A stretch of 64,000 nt of DNA from Dendrolimus kikuchii (GCA_019925095.2 CM034398.1:13531001-13595000); one strand, 5' to 3'. Positions 10,995-22,544 are shown, counted from the first letter of the stretch. A program made the numbers and translations. The notes: generated by a model from the letters alone, not told the origin.

Positions 10995-11448
10995 ATTATT
11001 AACATTGTATAACATAAGTGGTTCGGTTAAAAAAAATAAACAATATTACAATATGTTAAAGGTGTTGTGTGAGATGTAAATGTAATCTTGTTCGTGACTG
11101 GGTGAAAAGACTACGTAAATTTCAGTCTGTCGAATTCTTTGCTCTTTCGCGAATCACGCCTAATATTTATTTATAAAAAGTTACTTACGATTTAGATACG
11201 CCAATAAGTTATTAGAAGATTTTAATAAGTAGGAAACTGTAAACTATACAAGATACATGTATACAACATGATATACAGTGATGCAAAATAATTGGCATTA
11301 GGTATTTAAATGTAAGATTTTTTTAACAAAAACAAAACCGACTGCACCCTAAAAACCAAAACATAAATATTTAAAGGACTTCTGTCTACGACATTACGAA
11401 AACGTTAGTTAAATTGTGTCTTTAGATGCTAAGACATTTAAACACCAT
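10995..11448. other. No gene recognised
   Basis: AT-rich, nothing recognised. Confidence 0.6.
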
Positions 11449-11790
11449 TATTTTATTTTATTTTTTAAATAGTTGGAGTACAGCAGACAGGCTGACGGCC
11501 CACTTGATGAAAAGCAGTTTCCATCGCCTATGGACATTTGCAACAGCAAAGGTGCTAGAATGCGCTGCTGCTCTCTTAAGGAAGACTGGAAGCTGGTCAA
11601 AAATGCCGGAACACAACTCATGGTTGTTATGGCGACATAGACCAGGGGTGGTAGCCTACCGGGCACATACATGCCCGATTGGATAGTCGGGCAAATGCCC
11701 TACCACCTGGCCGTGGGTTGTTTTGTCGCCTCTTACGAGAGGCCGTCCGACCGCAGGAAATTGTACACCTTCTTCATTCCTGCACGGATC
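11449..11790 (-). mobile_element. SINE-X copy 1
   Basis: A full-length member of the commonest non-coding family here. Read on the minus strand it starts at ATCCGTGCAGGAA and ends after CTGTCTGCTG-type sequence in an A-rich tail (plus T-rich at 11449-11466). The fixed 5' end shared by copies 1, 6, 7 and 8, with unrelated flanks, argues for a discrete SINE rather than random LINE truncation. No reading frame is conserved between copies. Confidence 0.75.
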
Positions 11791-13414
11791 ATGCAGACCT
11801 GCATAAATCCTATTTGTAAGGCACTAAAATGATATTTAAGCAAAAACAATGTATATGCAATGTTATTATTGTAAATCTCACGCAAAACGAAGTCCAATTC
11901 ATTTCCATAATTATACATAAAAACATGTCTGTACCCTACTAAAACGTTGTTTATCAGCAATGGAGCGGCATCAAATCTCTTTCGTCGAACCGTTTGCGGT
12001 TTAATTAACGTTTCCTCGGATGTCACCATTAAGGCAGTGTTCTCTGGTCGACAACAGTAACACAATGGTAGCAATGAGCCTTTGTTTGCGCAGGTTCGTT
12101 GTTAAGCCCCACCGGAGTGCAGCTCAGGGAGCTTCACATCACATCGGGTATAACAACTCGGTTGACTCAATTCCGCGATGATAATTGGAATCACACCGAT
12201 GCCATTCGTCTTTTGTTATTGGAAAATTATGACTTTATAGCCTATTATATGCAAAATGATCTCGCATTGTATGCTACTAACGTTTGACAAACGATTTGAC
12301 CCACACCCACCGAGGTATATGAAGTAGGTATAAAGGATTTAGTTAAATTTAATATCAATGTCCAGTACTTTTATATTAACACAGGAACATTACAAAAAAC
12401 CTCTGGTAACTAAATTTTATTTATTTATATTATCAAAAACTGATTTCGTGTCTCTGTACTAATTTTTTTAATAATTTAAAAAGCATATATTTTGTATTGA
12501 TTTTAAACATATTAATATTATTTTAATATATCGGTTAAAACTATATATTTTTTTAATTTACAGGGTCTTTTTTCTTAAGAAATAGTTATTACTTTTGATA
12601 TTTGAGTTATCACAATTTTTTGGATTTAATATGGTTCTAACTTAAGGGTAAGGAGATATTTTTACGATAGAAATAAATCAAAAATTTACCACTGCTTATA
12701 AGCATACACTTATTTACATCGATTACCATGATTAATAGTGAAGTATTGAGCTTATTGCTAACTTGAGCAGAATTAAAAACTTAAGTGTCGACATTGTGAC
12801 AATAATTGATAAAATGTAATCATTACACAGTCCTAGAAGACTGTTAGTTGACGTTAGTCAGAGACCTACAATTTGATTGATCTGATACTGATAATTATTA
12901 GCGTATCCTACTAGTTTGTATCGACTTAGCCTCTCTGGCTGCCACTGCGGAAAATTGAGCAACAGCCCTATTGTTAGAATATTACTAAACCATCTAGTAA
13001 TAACAATTACCATTATCACTGAAAGATCAGTTACGAACTGAAGAAGACTTAAGTACGAACGTAACTTGCAATAAGGAAGGATCTCAAATGCTAACGACGC
13101 GTAAAGAATAGTGTTCTTAAGTGAAGGCACTTAGCTAAATGCTGTTGTTACATCAATTCGCTCAAAGACAACGATTCTGCATTAAGCTTATTTTAAACTC
13201 ATGTTTGTTTTAAGTGTGAGAAAGTGAAGACTTAAAATTTACTTCTATATTCAGAGAGCTTAAAGGATACTTAATTTATATAACAATTAAAATCTCTTCT
13301 TAAATACATTGGAATATTAATAGCCAAATTGATATTTCCGTAAATGGTGAAATTAACAACTTATTATTTATTTCGTCACTATTATATTGTGCTAACTGAT
13401 TTGTAACAATGACT
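11791..13414. other. No gene recognised
   Basis: Mostly AT-rich. The 113-codon minus frame at 11733-12074 starts outside SINE-X and reads into it, so it is not a gene. Confidence 0.55.
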
Positions 13415-13497
13415 TAATCGGTAGACAAACACACATATCGTATATTCTCAAACCACATTAAGCAAATTACAAATGTATTATGGATAATACAACGGAC
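13415..13497 (-). repeat. tRNA-headed SINE-M copy, truncated
   Basis: The reverse complement matches the 3' half of the SINE at 38090-38345: AACACACATAT, TATGGATAATACAACGGAC and ACTCTGGG occur in the same order. The tRNA-like head is missing. Confidence 0.6.
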
Positions 13498-13609
13498 GAC
13501 TCTGGGATAGATCGCTGTTACACAGAAATGAGTAAGAAAACAGAGTATAGATCAATTATTAGGACTTTTCTTTTTATTTTTTGTGCAGTTGTGTACACTA
13601 TATTGATTG

Positions 13610-13615
<6 letters not shown>

Positions 13616-13643
<28 letters not shown>
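13616..13643. repeat. (TA)n microsatellite
   Basis: About 14 uninterrupted TA units. It is the insertion site of LINE-Y copy 1; similar TA runs appear on the other side of that copy. Confidence 0.8.
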
Positions 13644-13645
<2 letters not shown>

Positions 13646-13649
<4 letters not shown>

Positions 13650-13769
13650 CATGACAAGAGTTATGAATGTCAAAGAAGCAAGTGAGGTGTGTAAGAATGG
13701 GCCTAAATGGCGCTCTGTTGTTCGTGCCTACCCCGCAAGGGAACTGGCGTGAAGTTATGTATGTATGTA
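13646..13769 (+). pseudogene. LINE-Y copy 1: last ~35 codons of ORF2
   Basis: Encodes the LINE-Y C-terminus, MTRVMNVKEASEVCKNGPKW then RSVVRAYPARELA and TGA at 13750-13752, followed by GTATGT-rich tail. Inserted in a TA repeat, so the target duplication cannot be delimited. Confidence 0.8.
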
Positions 13770-13854
13770 TATATATATATACATATGTATGTATGTATGT
13801 ATGTATGTATATATATATATAAATACCTAATTATTTTTTTATACGTAACATAGA

Positions 13855-13894
13855 GCTACTACGTTTTCACGCGGCGTCGCCGCGGGGTTAACTC
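13855..13894 (-). repeat. Fragment of the repeat at 6797
   Basis: The reverse complement reads AGAGTTAACCCCGCGGCG, matching the start of the repeat at 6797. The R1-like insertion lands beside it, and the target sequence resumes at 14837. Confidence 0.5.
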
Positions 13895-13910
13895 TGGTTA
13901 TAAATATTTT

Positions 13911-14354
13911 CCTCGCGAGATCGAGGCGTGCAGGTCGGAGCTCCATCAGGTAGCCGTGGGGGTCTGGGAAGATCGCCTACGACGCCCCAGCGCGGGCCCC
14001 GCCACCATTGAGGCGGTGAGGCCCGTCCTGCACGATTGGATTAGACGAAGTCACGGCACCCTGACGTTCAGGCTGACGCAGGTCCTGACGGGGCATGGTT
14101 GCTTCGGAAGGTACCTGTGTCGCCTCGGCCGCGAGGCCACGTCAGGGTGCCATCATTGTAACATGGGCGGCGAGGACACGGCGCTGCACACTCTCCAGAA
14201 ATGTCCAGCCTGCACGGAGCAGCGCCGGGAGCTCGTCGCCCTTACCGGATTTGACGCCTCGCTCCCGGCCGTGGTGCGCACCTCCCTGCTCCGCTCCCGC
14301 AAAAGGAGGACGCGCCGACGCCGGAGGTCAGACAGTGACCTTCGGCCGCCGTAA
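13911..14354 (+). pseudogene. R1-like ORF2 C-terminal fragment with CCHC motif
   Basis: Open from the first base of the insertion to the TAA at 14352-14354, about 147 codons. HGTLTFRLTQVLTGHGCFGR is followed by CHHCNMGGEDTALHTLQKC, a C-x2-C-x9-H-x4-C motif; this pairing marks the C-terminus of R1-clade reverse transcriptase proteins, where the motif binds nucleic acid. A very basic tail, RKRRTRRRRRS, follows. Relative to the copy at 19.4 kb, 32 codons are missing in frame just before SLLRSR. Endonuclease and RT domains are absent through 5' truncation. Confidence 0.8.
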
Positions 14355-14820
14355 GCGGGCGGCGCGGGTGGGGCCCCTAGGGGTATAGGGGTTCTCACTC
14401 ACCCGCACGTGCCGTCGAGATGAGAGCGCGAGTGTTCCGCGCGAGCTCATCTCTCTTCCCGTGGGGCGCGTTACAAACCGCCCCACGCATGGATTAGACC
14501 TAGTAGTAGCCGGGGGATACGTCCCCTGGCATAGGAAGAGGCCCAGTGAGGGGGGCCCACGCCTGCCAGGGCACGCGGAGTTGGGAATCCCGCATTCACG
14601 TAGCCCTGGCATAAGGCGCAGGACGGAACACCCAGGGGTTTTAGTGGGTATCCCTAACTGGGGAGTGGCAATAGCGTGGCACCGGTTCTGACCGGGCACG
14701 CTAGTGCCTCCCCCGATCTGGCGAATCCCACACTCACACGGGTCGCGAATATCCCCCCAGGCTTCTGTGCCTGTCGCGACTTAGTCCTCAAACGGATTTC
14801 CCCTGGCCAAAAAAAAAAAA
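13911..14820 (+). mobile_element. R1-like LINE, 5'-truncated, with 16-bp target duplication
   Basis: The 910-bp insertion comprises an ORF2 end, about 450 bp of GC-rich 3' UTR and a 12-13-base A tail at 14808-14820. TGGTTATAAATATTTT flanks it exactly at 13895-13910 and 14821-14836. The target is ordinary AT-rich DNA, not 28S rDNA. A related copy lies at 19124-19866. The much higher GC content than the flanks makes it stand out. Confidence 0.85.
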
Positions 14821-14836
14821 TGGTTATAAATATTTT

Positions 14837-15683
14837 GGTACGCATATTGACACACACATATGAAGAAATTAAAGTGTTATTGTACAGATCTCTTATTTTA
14901 TTACGTCATCCTCTCACATTTTAATCTAAAACCCATTACTTTTTAACAGGGTGTACGAAAACGATGTAATACAGCAAGGTCATGCAATTTAATATATTAA
15001 ATTGATCGTTTTATTCAGATCCTATGAATGTTTTTAAAGCAAGTCATCGTAATTACATATTTTGACTTAGTATTGTTAATATTCTTTTTAAACAAACAAT
15101 AATTGTTCATATTAAGGCAACGAGGCCTTGAGTCTTCTCATTTCTCAGAAAGATACGACATATGTACATACCTGCTCGGGTAACCCGAAGCGGATTTCAA
15201 AAACTGATAGCCAACGGTATTTAGGTTCTTTAACGACGTTTTGCTTTACTGTCAAGCAGTATGCACATTAGGCGAAATTTATAGCAGGATTTGAAACAGA
15301 ACCAGTTGATTTAGTCAATAAACAAATATTCATAGTTAATCATTATTTTATAGGTAATCAACGTAACAATATTTAAAACCACGAGTAATCTTTGTAAATC
15401 TTTATCAAGTTTGAGGTATTCTGTGAATAAATTCTCGAGAAGAAAGTGTTTCTTATCACTGTGAAATAAATCAAATACTTGAAGTCCCAGCTCCCACTCA
15501 ATCTTGATAACAAAGTTTGTCCCAGGGTACTCCACTATCAATTTTAATTTTGATGAATATTGTTTGATAGATGGCACTTTAACGTTAGTTTTGAAATCCT
15601 GATAAATAACGATATTTTTTTTTAAATAAATGTTTAATGGATAACGTATTTATTATCTGTAATAATTTAATGACTAAAACATT
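14837..15683. other. No gene recognised
   Basis: AT-rich target DNA of the R1-like insertion and onward. The 88-codon minus frame at 15311-15577 has no recognised family. Confidence 0.55.
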
Positions 15684-15692
15684 ACACTTTTA

Positions 15693-15965
15693 CATACATA
15701 CATACATACATACATAACTTCACGCCAGTTCCCTTGCGGGGTAGGCACGAACAACAGAGTGCCATTTAGGCTTATTCTTACACACCTCACTTGCCTCTTT
15801 GACATTCATAACTCTTGTCATGCAAGCTCGTCTGTTCTTAAGGCTCCTGACATCACCCTCCGCTAGTACACGATCAATTTGATCATGGAAGGTGTGTCGT
15901 GGCCTTCCACGACTTCTGCATCCATCCACTTTTGCATTGTATATCTGTTTAGTCATTCTTTCATC
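15693..15965 (-). pseudogene. LINE-Y copy 2
   Basis: Encodes on the minus strand MTKQIYNAKVDGCRSRGRP through to the terminal RAYPARELA, then a (TGTA)n tail (plus TACATACATAC). ACACTTTTA flanks it at 15684-15692 and 15966-15974. 5'-truncated; open throughout what remains. Confidence 0.85.
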
Positions 15966-16029
15966 ACACTTTTAGATAGAAAGATAGAAAATAATACATA
16001 AATTGAAGTGTTGGGATATACCTATGTTT

Positions 16030-16510
16030 CATTTTATTGTACAAAAACGTGGAATGGTTGATGCCACATGTCACAGAAATTTCACTGGTATACATTTTGG
16101 CAAAAACGGAACTCTTATTTACTCGCCATGTCTAACAGTACGTGTACGTCAGTCATTTTTCTCGAAAACATGGCCTACGTGGATGAAATTGAACAGGAAG
16201 CTTCAGTCTATTTAGCTCTACAGTGTATTGAAATTTGGAAAAAATAAAGATTAGGGGTAGTCGCCATACATGTAACTAAGGGTTGATTTTTTATTCATTT
16301 TACATAGCCGTGGTCGTGTGGGCATTATATAATATCTTGAAAAATCGTAATAATGTTTCTTCATTAAATTTTTAATGAAGTTAATAATAGGTGGCGAGAC
16401 TATAGTTCCTAAATCGTGCCCCCCCCCCCCCCCCCCCCGTTACTTTGAAACTATGAGAAAATTCTGAAAAATCAACGTAAAAGCTTAAAAAAATGTTCTA
16501 CACAATATCC
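16030..16510 (+). repeat. Repeat P copy 1, with a 20-base C run
   Basis: Shares ordered blocks with 18450-18830: CATTTTTCTCGAAAACAT-type, GGGTCTAC-type, AATAAAGATT, then AATTCTGA...AATCAA...AGCTTAAAAAA. A run of 20 C occupies 16419-16438. Non-coding. Confidence 0.5.
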
Positions 16511-18196
16511 ATATATATTTGAGTGTGGATTATTTTCGGTTGAATGTTTTGTTATGGCTCCGTAGCCACATAACAAAATCAGGGGACTTACTTCTATGGA
16601 ACCTTTAGTTGCGGATGGACTGCCAAGCACTTGTCTAATTTATTTATAATATGATAAAATTGTCTAAAAGAAAATTATTCACATGATTATTTATTATATT
16701 CTTTTCACAATTACAAGCGAAGCGGAAACAACGAATAATGTTAAGTAAGAGTACAATGAACCTTTTCATTTAAGTTGTACTAATTTTTTCACGCCACTGC
16801 GTCGCCGAGGAAGAAATGTAGGTATTGCTTTAAATAAAGGACCGGGGGTTGGGGTGGGCGGTAAACTGAAGTGAAGGGCTTATCTAGCTGATTGCGGTGG
16901 TATCAGACTGCGGTAAACTGCCTCGCTTAGACTTTGATATAGATAAATAATACTGGAAGAGCCCAATTCATTATGATTTAATTATATTATCAGTCTTGTA
17001 AATAATGTTAATATTTCGATAATTTCTTTTACTGTCTTTCTATTTTTTTTTATTATCCTAAACTACCTAATTGGTGCATCAGGCCTAACGTTTGCTGTGT
17101 TTAGGTGAGCAGTTCAAAGAATATAAAACATTTATTAAGCTTAAGGTGCTAGTGTCAAGTTTCACGACCTCAGTTTGACATTAAGCTACCATAACTTGAC
17201 TCTATCACGAAATAAACTTCTAAAATGAACAATAAGTTTGAAACAAACTACAAGTACAAATGACACTAAATGTAAGTCCTGAAAATAATATTACTAAACT
17301 ATCTTTTTTATAATTAATTTAATTTATTAACTAAACTATATTTTTTGTAATTAATTTAATTTCTAAATTCTAGTTCTTAAAATTGTTTTTATATGTTCAA
17401 GGCATTCCTGTATTATCTAATTATAATGCTAATATATCGCATACTAGGATAACAATCTAGTTCTATAAGTTTATATTGTAGTTATAATGTATTGATTGTA
17501 ATCTGCTTTGTGAATTAAATAAATAAATATCTCAAAAAATAAGTAATACAAATAATAAAAGTATAGATGAAAAATTGATCCCAAAACATTGTCACTTATT
17601 AGGAACGTTCACAAGAGGCTGGCAACATTACCGCGTTCATTATTTGTTTTGTATTATTTTTTTGATTTTGGATATTTAATTTGCATAAGTTCTTATTTAA
17701 AATAAGTTCCAGTGGAACTTATTTTGAATAAAAACTTTTGAATTATGTTTTTATTTTAAGAAAAATGTATGTATGTACTGAAAGTATCATAATAAACAAC
17801 TACATAATAAAAACTTCACTTTTGTCTTCTTCTGGCTGCCTGTCTGTCGGTTAATTTGTTCTCACATCACTTGAAAAGCACTATAAAATAGTAACATTTA
17901 CGTCTCAACTCGTTTAGCCTAAACTTATAATTAAAACCATTTAATTAATTATTTTATTTCGCTACACAAACACTGAAATTAATTCAGGGTCGTAACTCTT
18001 CTTGTTCTAAACAAAGGCGTAACGGAAACCACATAACTTTCATTGTAAGTTACTTTGGAAGTTGTCTTAATTTCCATCGGGCCCTAAGACAGAACCCGTG
18101 CCGACAAGCGGATTACCAAGCGTGAGCCGTGAGAGCAGCGTACCAGCATTTGAGGTTAGGAGTACGACCCACATTACTTAACTACCAACCGACTGG
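16511..18196. other. No gene recognised
   Basis: AT-rich. A perfect 13-bp-arm palindrome lies at 17699-17725, at the start of a TTTGAATAAAAACTTTTGAA segment resembling 3' ends of short lepidopteran repeats (compare 41385-41410). Confidence 0.55.
17699..17725. repeat. Perfect inverted repeat, 13-bp arms
   Basis: AAAATAAGTTCCA, one spacer base, then TGGAACTTATTTT. It could be a cruciform or the relic of an inverted duplication. Confidence 0.8.
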
Positions 18197-18334
18197 AACT
18201 CATATCAAGGATTACGACATAGATATCAAGATCGGTTGTATGTCAAAACTGCCTCTAAATCATTAAGTCGAAGCCTAACTAAATCCCTTCGAGTTATTAA
18301 GAGTATATGGTGCGAGCGATCGCACCATATACTA
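18197..18334 (+). repeat. Repeat Q copy 1 with a 14-bp hairpin
   Basis: AACTCATATCAAGGATTACGA and AAATCATTAAGTCGAAGCCT-type blocks recur at 18888-19000. At its right end AGTATATGGTGCGA (18302-18315) and its exact complement (18320-18333) are separated by GCGA. Confidence 0.55.
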
Positions 18335-18449
18335 CTTACACCATACACCATCGTATGACTGAAATACCTACATGTACACGTGTGTATATAGTAAAAATAT
18401 TTATTACATTATTATCGTAGCTACATTTCTTCTGGGTTTCGTAGCCATT

Positions 18450-18830
18450 TCGGAAAAATAGAAAAAATTACGTATAATCGTTGTCTGGCTATCGGTCTGT
18501 CTGTCACAGTACTTTTTTCCAGAAACTACTGGGTCTACATGAATGAATTTGTCAGGAAAAATATAAATGCCGCCATGCATGTAAATAAAGATTGAAAAAT
18601 ATTGTTTCAGTGCACATAATCGTGTGGAGGATCATTAATCAGATCTTAAAAAATATAATTATGTTTCTCTCAGTTTTTTAATGAAGGCAATATGGGCCAA
18701 CTCGAAGTCGTCATAATTTTGTACTCGTTAACTTTTAGACTATAAAGTGGAAAATTCTGATAATAAATCAAGGTTAGCTTAAAAAATACTGTCAATGAAA
18801 ATTACTTCCAATAATTATTAATTGTTCAGT
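18450..18830 (+). repeat. Repeat P copy 2
   Basis: Includes CGGTCTGTCTGTCACAGTAC and TTTCCAGAAACTACTGGG, familiar from abundant lepidopteran short repeats, then the blocks shared with 16030-16510. Confidence 0.5.
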
Positions 18831-18887
18831 AGTTTTTTTAAATATTTTCGACATTCTACTGCAATACATTTGAATATCAACCCTATG

Positions 18888-19000
18888 AAACTCATATCGA
18901 GGATTACGATGTGGATATTGTGCCGCAGAATAGCCCTAAGTCACTAAGTTAAAGCCTAAGTTAATCCCTTATGAGTTGAAAGCATATATATATCATGTGA
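18888..19000 (+). repeat. Repeat Q copy 2
   Basis: AACTCATATCGAGGATTACG and AAGTCACTAAGTTAAAGCCT match 18200-18300 in order. It lacks the perfect hairpin. Confidence 0.5.
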
Positions 19001-19123
19001 TGGATAATATTGGTATAAGTGGTGTAAAGTTATATTAAAGTTTGATGCTACAAAATGATGCTTAAATTCAATTTTTTTTATTAAAACTAAGTTCCACTGA
19101 AGTTCATTTATTAAAGTCATATA

Positions 19124-19866
19124 TCCGTCCTGCGCCTTATGCCAGGGCTACGGGAAATGGGCTGCCCGACTCCGCGGTGCCCTGGCAGGCGTGGGCCCCC
19201 CTCACTGGGCCTCTTCCTATGCCAGGGGACGTATCCCCCGGCTACAACTTGGTCTATTCCATGCGTGGGGCGGTCTGTAACGCGCCCCACGGGAAGAGAG
19301 ATGAGCGCGCGCGGAACACTCGCGCTCTCATCTCGACGGTATGTGCGGGTGAGTGAGAACCCCTATACCCCTAGGGGCCCCACCCGCGCCGCCCGCTTAC
19401 GGTGGCCGAAGGTCGAACTCGGACCTCCGGCGTCGGCGCGTCCTCCTTTGGCGGGAGCGGAGCAAGGACGTACGCTCACGCTCCCGCTCCGCCTCCTCCT
19501 TCGCAAACATAACGTGCTCGCAAAAGGGGGAGACGGCGTCCCATCCGGTGCGGAGCCCGGCCATGGTGCGAACCACGGCCGGGAGCGATAGGTCGAATCC
19601 GGTGAAGGCGACGAGCTGTCGGCGCTGCTCCGTCCATGCAGGACATCGCTGTAGGGTATGCAGCGCCGTATCCTCGTCGCCTGTGTCGCAATGGTGGCAC
19701 CCTGACGTCGGCTCGCGGCCGAGGCGACACAGGTACCTCCCGAAGCAGCCGTGCCCCGAGAGGACTTGCGTCAGCCTGAACGTCAGGGTGCCGTGAGTTC
19801 GTCCAATCCAATCCGGCAGGACGGGCCTCACCGCCTCGATGGTGGCGGGGCCCGCGCTGGGGCGTC
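19124..19866 (-). mobile_element. R1-like LINE copy 2, truncated at both ends
   Basis: Same family as 13911-14820, in opposite orientation. The distal 3' UTR and A tail are missing (similarity stops at 19124), and the 5' side stops at about 19866, where SINE-X sequence begins after four bases. No target duplication is visible, consistent with a later rearrangement rather than a clean insertion. Confidence 0.75.
19397..19866 (-). pseudogene. R1-like ORF2 C-terminal fragment, longer version
   Basis: A minus-strand frame encodes RPSAGPATIEAVRPVLPDWI, then CHHCDTGDEDTALHTLQRC (C-x2-C-x9-H-x4-C), a segment starting MAGLRTGWDAVSPFCEH and rich in E/R that is missing from the copy at 14.3 kb, and a basic tail ending LRPP with a stop at 19397-19399. 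The extra 32 codons keep the frame, so this is probably the ancestral form. No RT domain. Confidence 0.75.
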
Positions 19867-19870
19867 TGAG

Positions 19871-20148
19871 CGGCCGGGCGGCCTGTCGTAAGGGGCTACT
19901 TAACAACCCACAGCCAGGTGGTAGGGCATTTGCCCGACTGGATGTCTACCACCCCTTGTCTAAAGTTTGTCGCCATAACAACCTTGAGTTGTGTTCCGGT
20001 ATTAGTGACCAGGTTCCAGTCTCCCTTAAGAGAGCAGCAGCGCATTTGTAGCAACTTTGGTGTTGTAAATGTCCATAGGCGATGGTAACCGCTTTTCATC
20101 AAGTGGGCCGTCTGCCTGTCTGCTGATCTCCTACAATAAAAAAAAAAG
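19871..20148 (+). mobile_element. SINE-X copy 2, missing its first ~37 bases
   Basis: Begins inside the family at CGGCCGGGCGGCCTGTCG and continues to the A tail at 20136-20148. Its missing 5' end coincides with the broken R1-like copy, so one event probably made both breaks. Confidence 0.75.
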
Positions 20149-20414
20149 GTTTTCATTTGACGCTTAACAAGGGAATTGTTGTGGCAACTCGAAGAAGCAC
20201 ATTGCACTATTGAGATTTTCAACGCAAACATATGATCCTTGTTTAATAACAATTATTGTTTACTTTTGACCAGTACTGTACATTTTTTTAGTATGAACAA
20301 TGTCCGTAAATTAGGTTTTGAGATATGGGGCATTTTGGATTAAAATATTTTTTATGGTTCCTTAGTACACTACAGGACCGTTCAACGGTTGTTTTATAAG
20401 GCTAATAATTAAAA

Positions 20415-20772
20415 CTAGTAGTCGTCCGTGGTCGAAATTCAACCATTATAATAATGTAAATTATAAGTTTCAACATTATTAAGGTTCTGTTGTCAAAGAC
20501 TATACTTCTATAATCACAGATTTCGCCAAGGCTACACTGTTAATTTGACTTTAACAATAAACAAAAGAGTATATATGCGTGTGTGTGTCAAATACATGGT
20601 AGTGTAATGGTTTTTTTTATTGATATAATGTATTTTTTATGCATAATTTTAAAAAAATATTAGCATTCTGCACTCCTTGTCTATAAAAAATATATGTGTG
20701 CGAAATTTCATACTCCTCCGCCCGCGCAATTTTCGTAAAAAGAGGTATAAAGTTTTGCTGTGTTTTTGCTAA
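20415..20772 (+). repeat. Interspersed short repeat (TAGTCGTCCGTGGTCG type)
   Basis: Starts TAGTAGTCGTCCGTGGTCGA and ends with TTCATACTCCTCCGCCCGCG then CGTAAAAAGAGGTA, the usual first and last blocks of a common insect short repeat (family knowledge). No coding content. Confidence 0.6.
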
Positions 20773-22544
20773 AATAACGTCCAAGAAATTACGTCAAGAA
20801 ATTAATTTAAGTTTCAGCCTTTAGAGATTCTCTACAATTAATTGTTGCTAGACGGCATTTAGTAACAAAGTACGGAACAGGGCACTTTGCCGTTAAATTC
20901 CGTATAAATCGCGCGAAACTGGATAAGTTTATACGAAAGCCAAGTCCTTTGCGAACACAATGGGCCTCCCCGAGTGAGACATTGCGTTATCGCATATATT
21001 CGCAATAATTCGTGCGCGCTCCCCCACCGCTGGTGAGCCGTTAAGAAGCGGGCGGCATCCACTGAGTAAGCGTTGGCGTAGAAATAAAATATCTTCGGTA
21101 CGGACATTGAAGTGTTGATGATGCCCTTTATAATAGACTTCAATTTAAAAGGAAAGTATTATAAAATGATTGCATAATAGAAGAGTCGTGGTTTGTTGTT
21201 AGGATTCGCGTATGTTTATACCCATGGTTTATACTCAAAAGCACGTTCTGAATGCGATTATGAATAACACTTTTTTTAAATGTATTTTAAAGAGCCTATA
21301 TAACTCTTATTACTATTCTAAATAAAGGATTAATAATATATTTTACATAGTTTTGATAACTAATGATCATAACTCGTAGGTACAAGCCACCTATTACTAA
21401 CAAAATAAAATAAACAACCAGCACCAGATCGCGTCGCTGGCCAACTGTTCTCTCGCGCACTGCGAGTAACTCGGTGACAACCCGCTGCTCGAAGTGATTC
21501 ACGTACAGATCTAGTACATTAGTACTAGAAAACTAAGATAGAGACAACGCGGCGTCCGCCCGTGAACGCCGCCTGTCGGGTACCGGGGACTCTAATGACC
21601 TATATAACTCGTAATATTTATATTATTAGCAAACAAGTATATACATATGTTAGGAAGATTACTGATCTGTGGTATTCATATATCGTCAGTTTCCTCGAAA
21701 TGGGAATTATATTATATGTGTTCCTATAAAAGTTTTATTTAAACTTTTCAGCAGTTGTCTGTATTTGTATTATATTTATATACCCATAAATTTTATCCCT
21801 AAATTGATTCTGTTAATTTGTACCGAATATTAAATAAATTTACTTATTTACAGATTACTTATTAAGGTCACATTAGTCAATCACCGCTTCCAAAGCAATT
21901 TTAGTTACTGTTAAAGGAGAAGAGGAAACATATGTCTGATTATTAACAAGCTTACATTATAATCAGACATCTAAAAGTAAAAGCAATAAAGAAAACTAAT
22001 TTGTTTTGAAACCACGAAAAATCTGGTTGACAATTCAAGTGCTCGCGTATTTTCTTGTATTACCAGTGTGAAGACGAAAAGCGAATATGAACGTATTCCA
22101 GAGGCGTGTTTATACGTGTCTCGAGGATTTTTCATGAAATCTTTCTCTTACGCATATTACCACAAAGCGGCAATTTTCACATCTATGAAAATATACATTT
22201 TTGCCTTAAAGTATGTATAAAATAACATTTCTAAGATATCATGTACATATGTTTGCTACAAATCTCATATTTATTACACTTCGCAATATACTACTTTTAT
22301 GTTTTGGGGTCTGCAAAGAGAAGCCCTTATAATTTCAGCAGGTTCGTTCATCCGTATGTCTGTACACGAAATCATATTCCACATGTATGATTATACATAC
22401 GCCTTATATGAAAAAAAGAAATGAAAATTATGTGTTACCGTATATATAACGAAAAGTGAAATATTTCTAAAAATGCAGGTCCACTTTATCACGTCATTAG
22501 CGTAATTAAAAAGTAAGGAAACAACATCAGCATCTTCTTCTTAT
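20773..22544. other. No gene recognised; two GC-richer single-copy patches
   Basis: About 20860-21110 and 21410-21600 are clearly more GC-rich than the flanks and match nothing else in the window. Minus frames there (20859-21143; 21296-21502) show no family. They could be conserved non-coding or 5' gene sequence, but the evidence is composition only. Confidence 0.45.

Noticed and set aside
11733..12074. 113-codon minus frame
   Set aside because: It overlaps the SINE-X start, has no protein signature, and its composition equals the flanks.
14095..14924. Several overlapping frames on both strands in the R1-like element and its GC-rich 3' UTR
   Set aside because: GC-rich sequence lacks stops; only the frame ending at 14354 matches a protein family.
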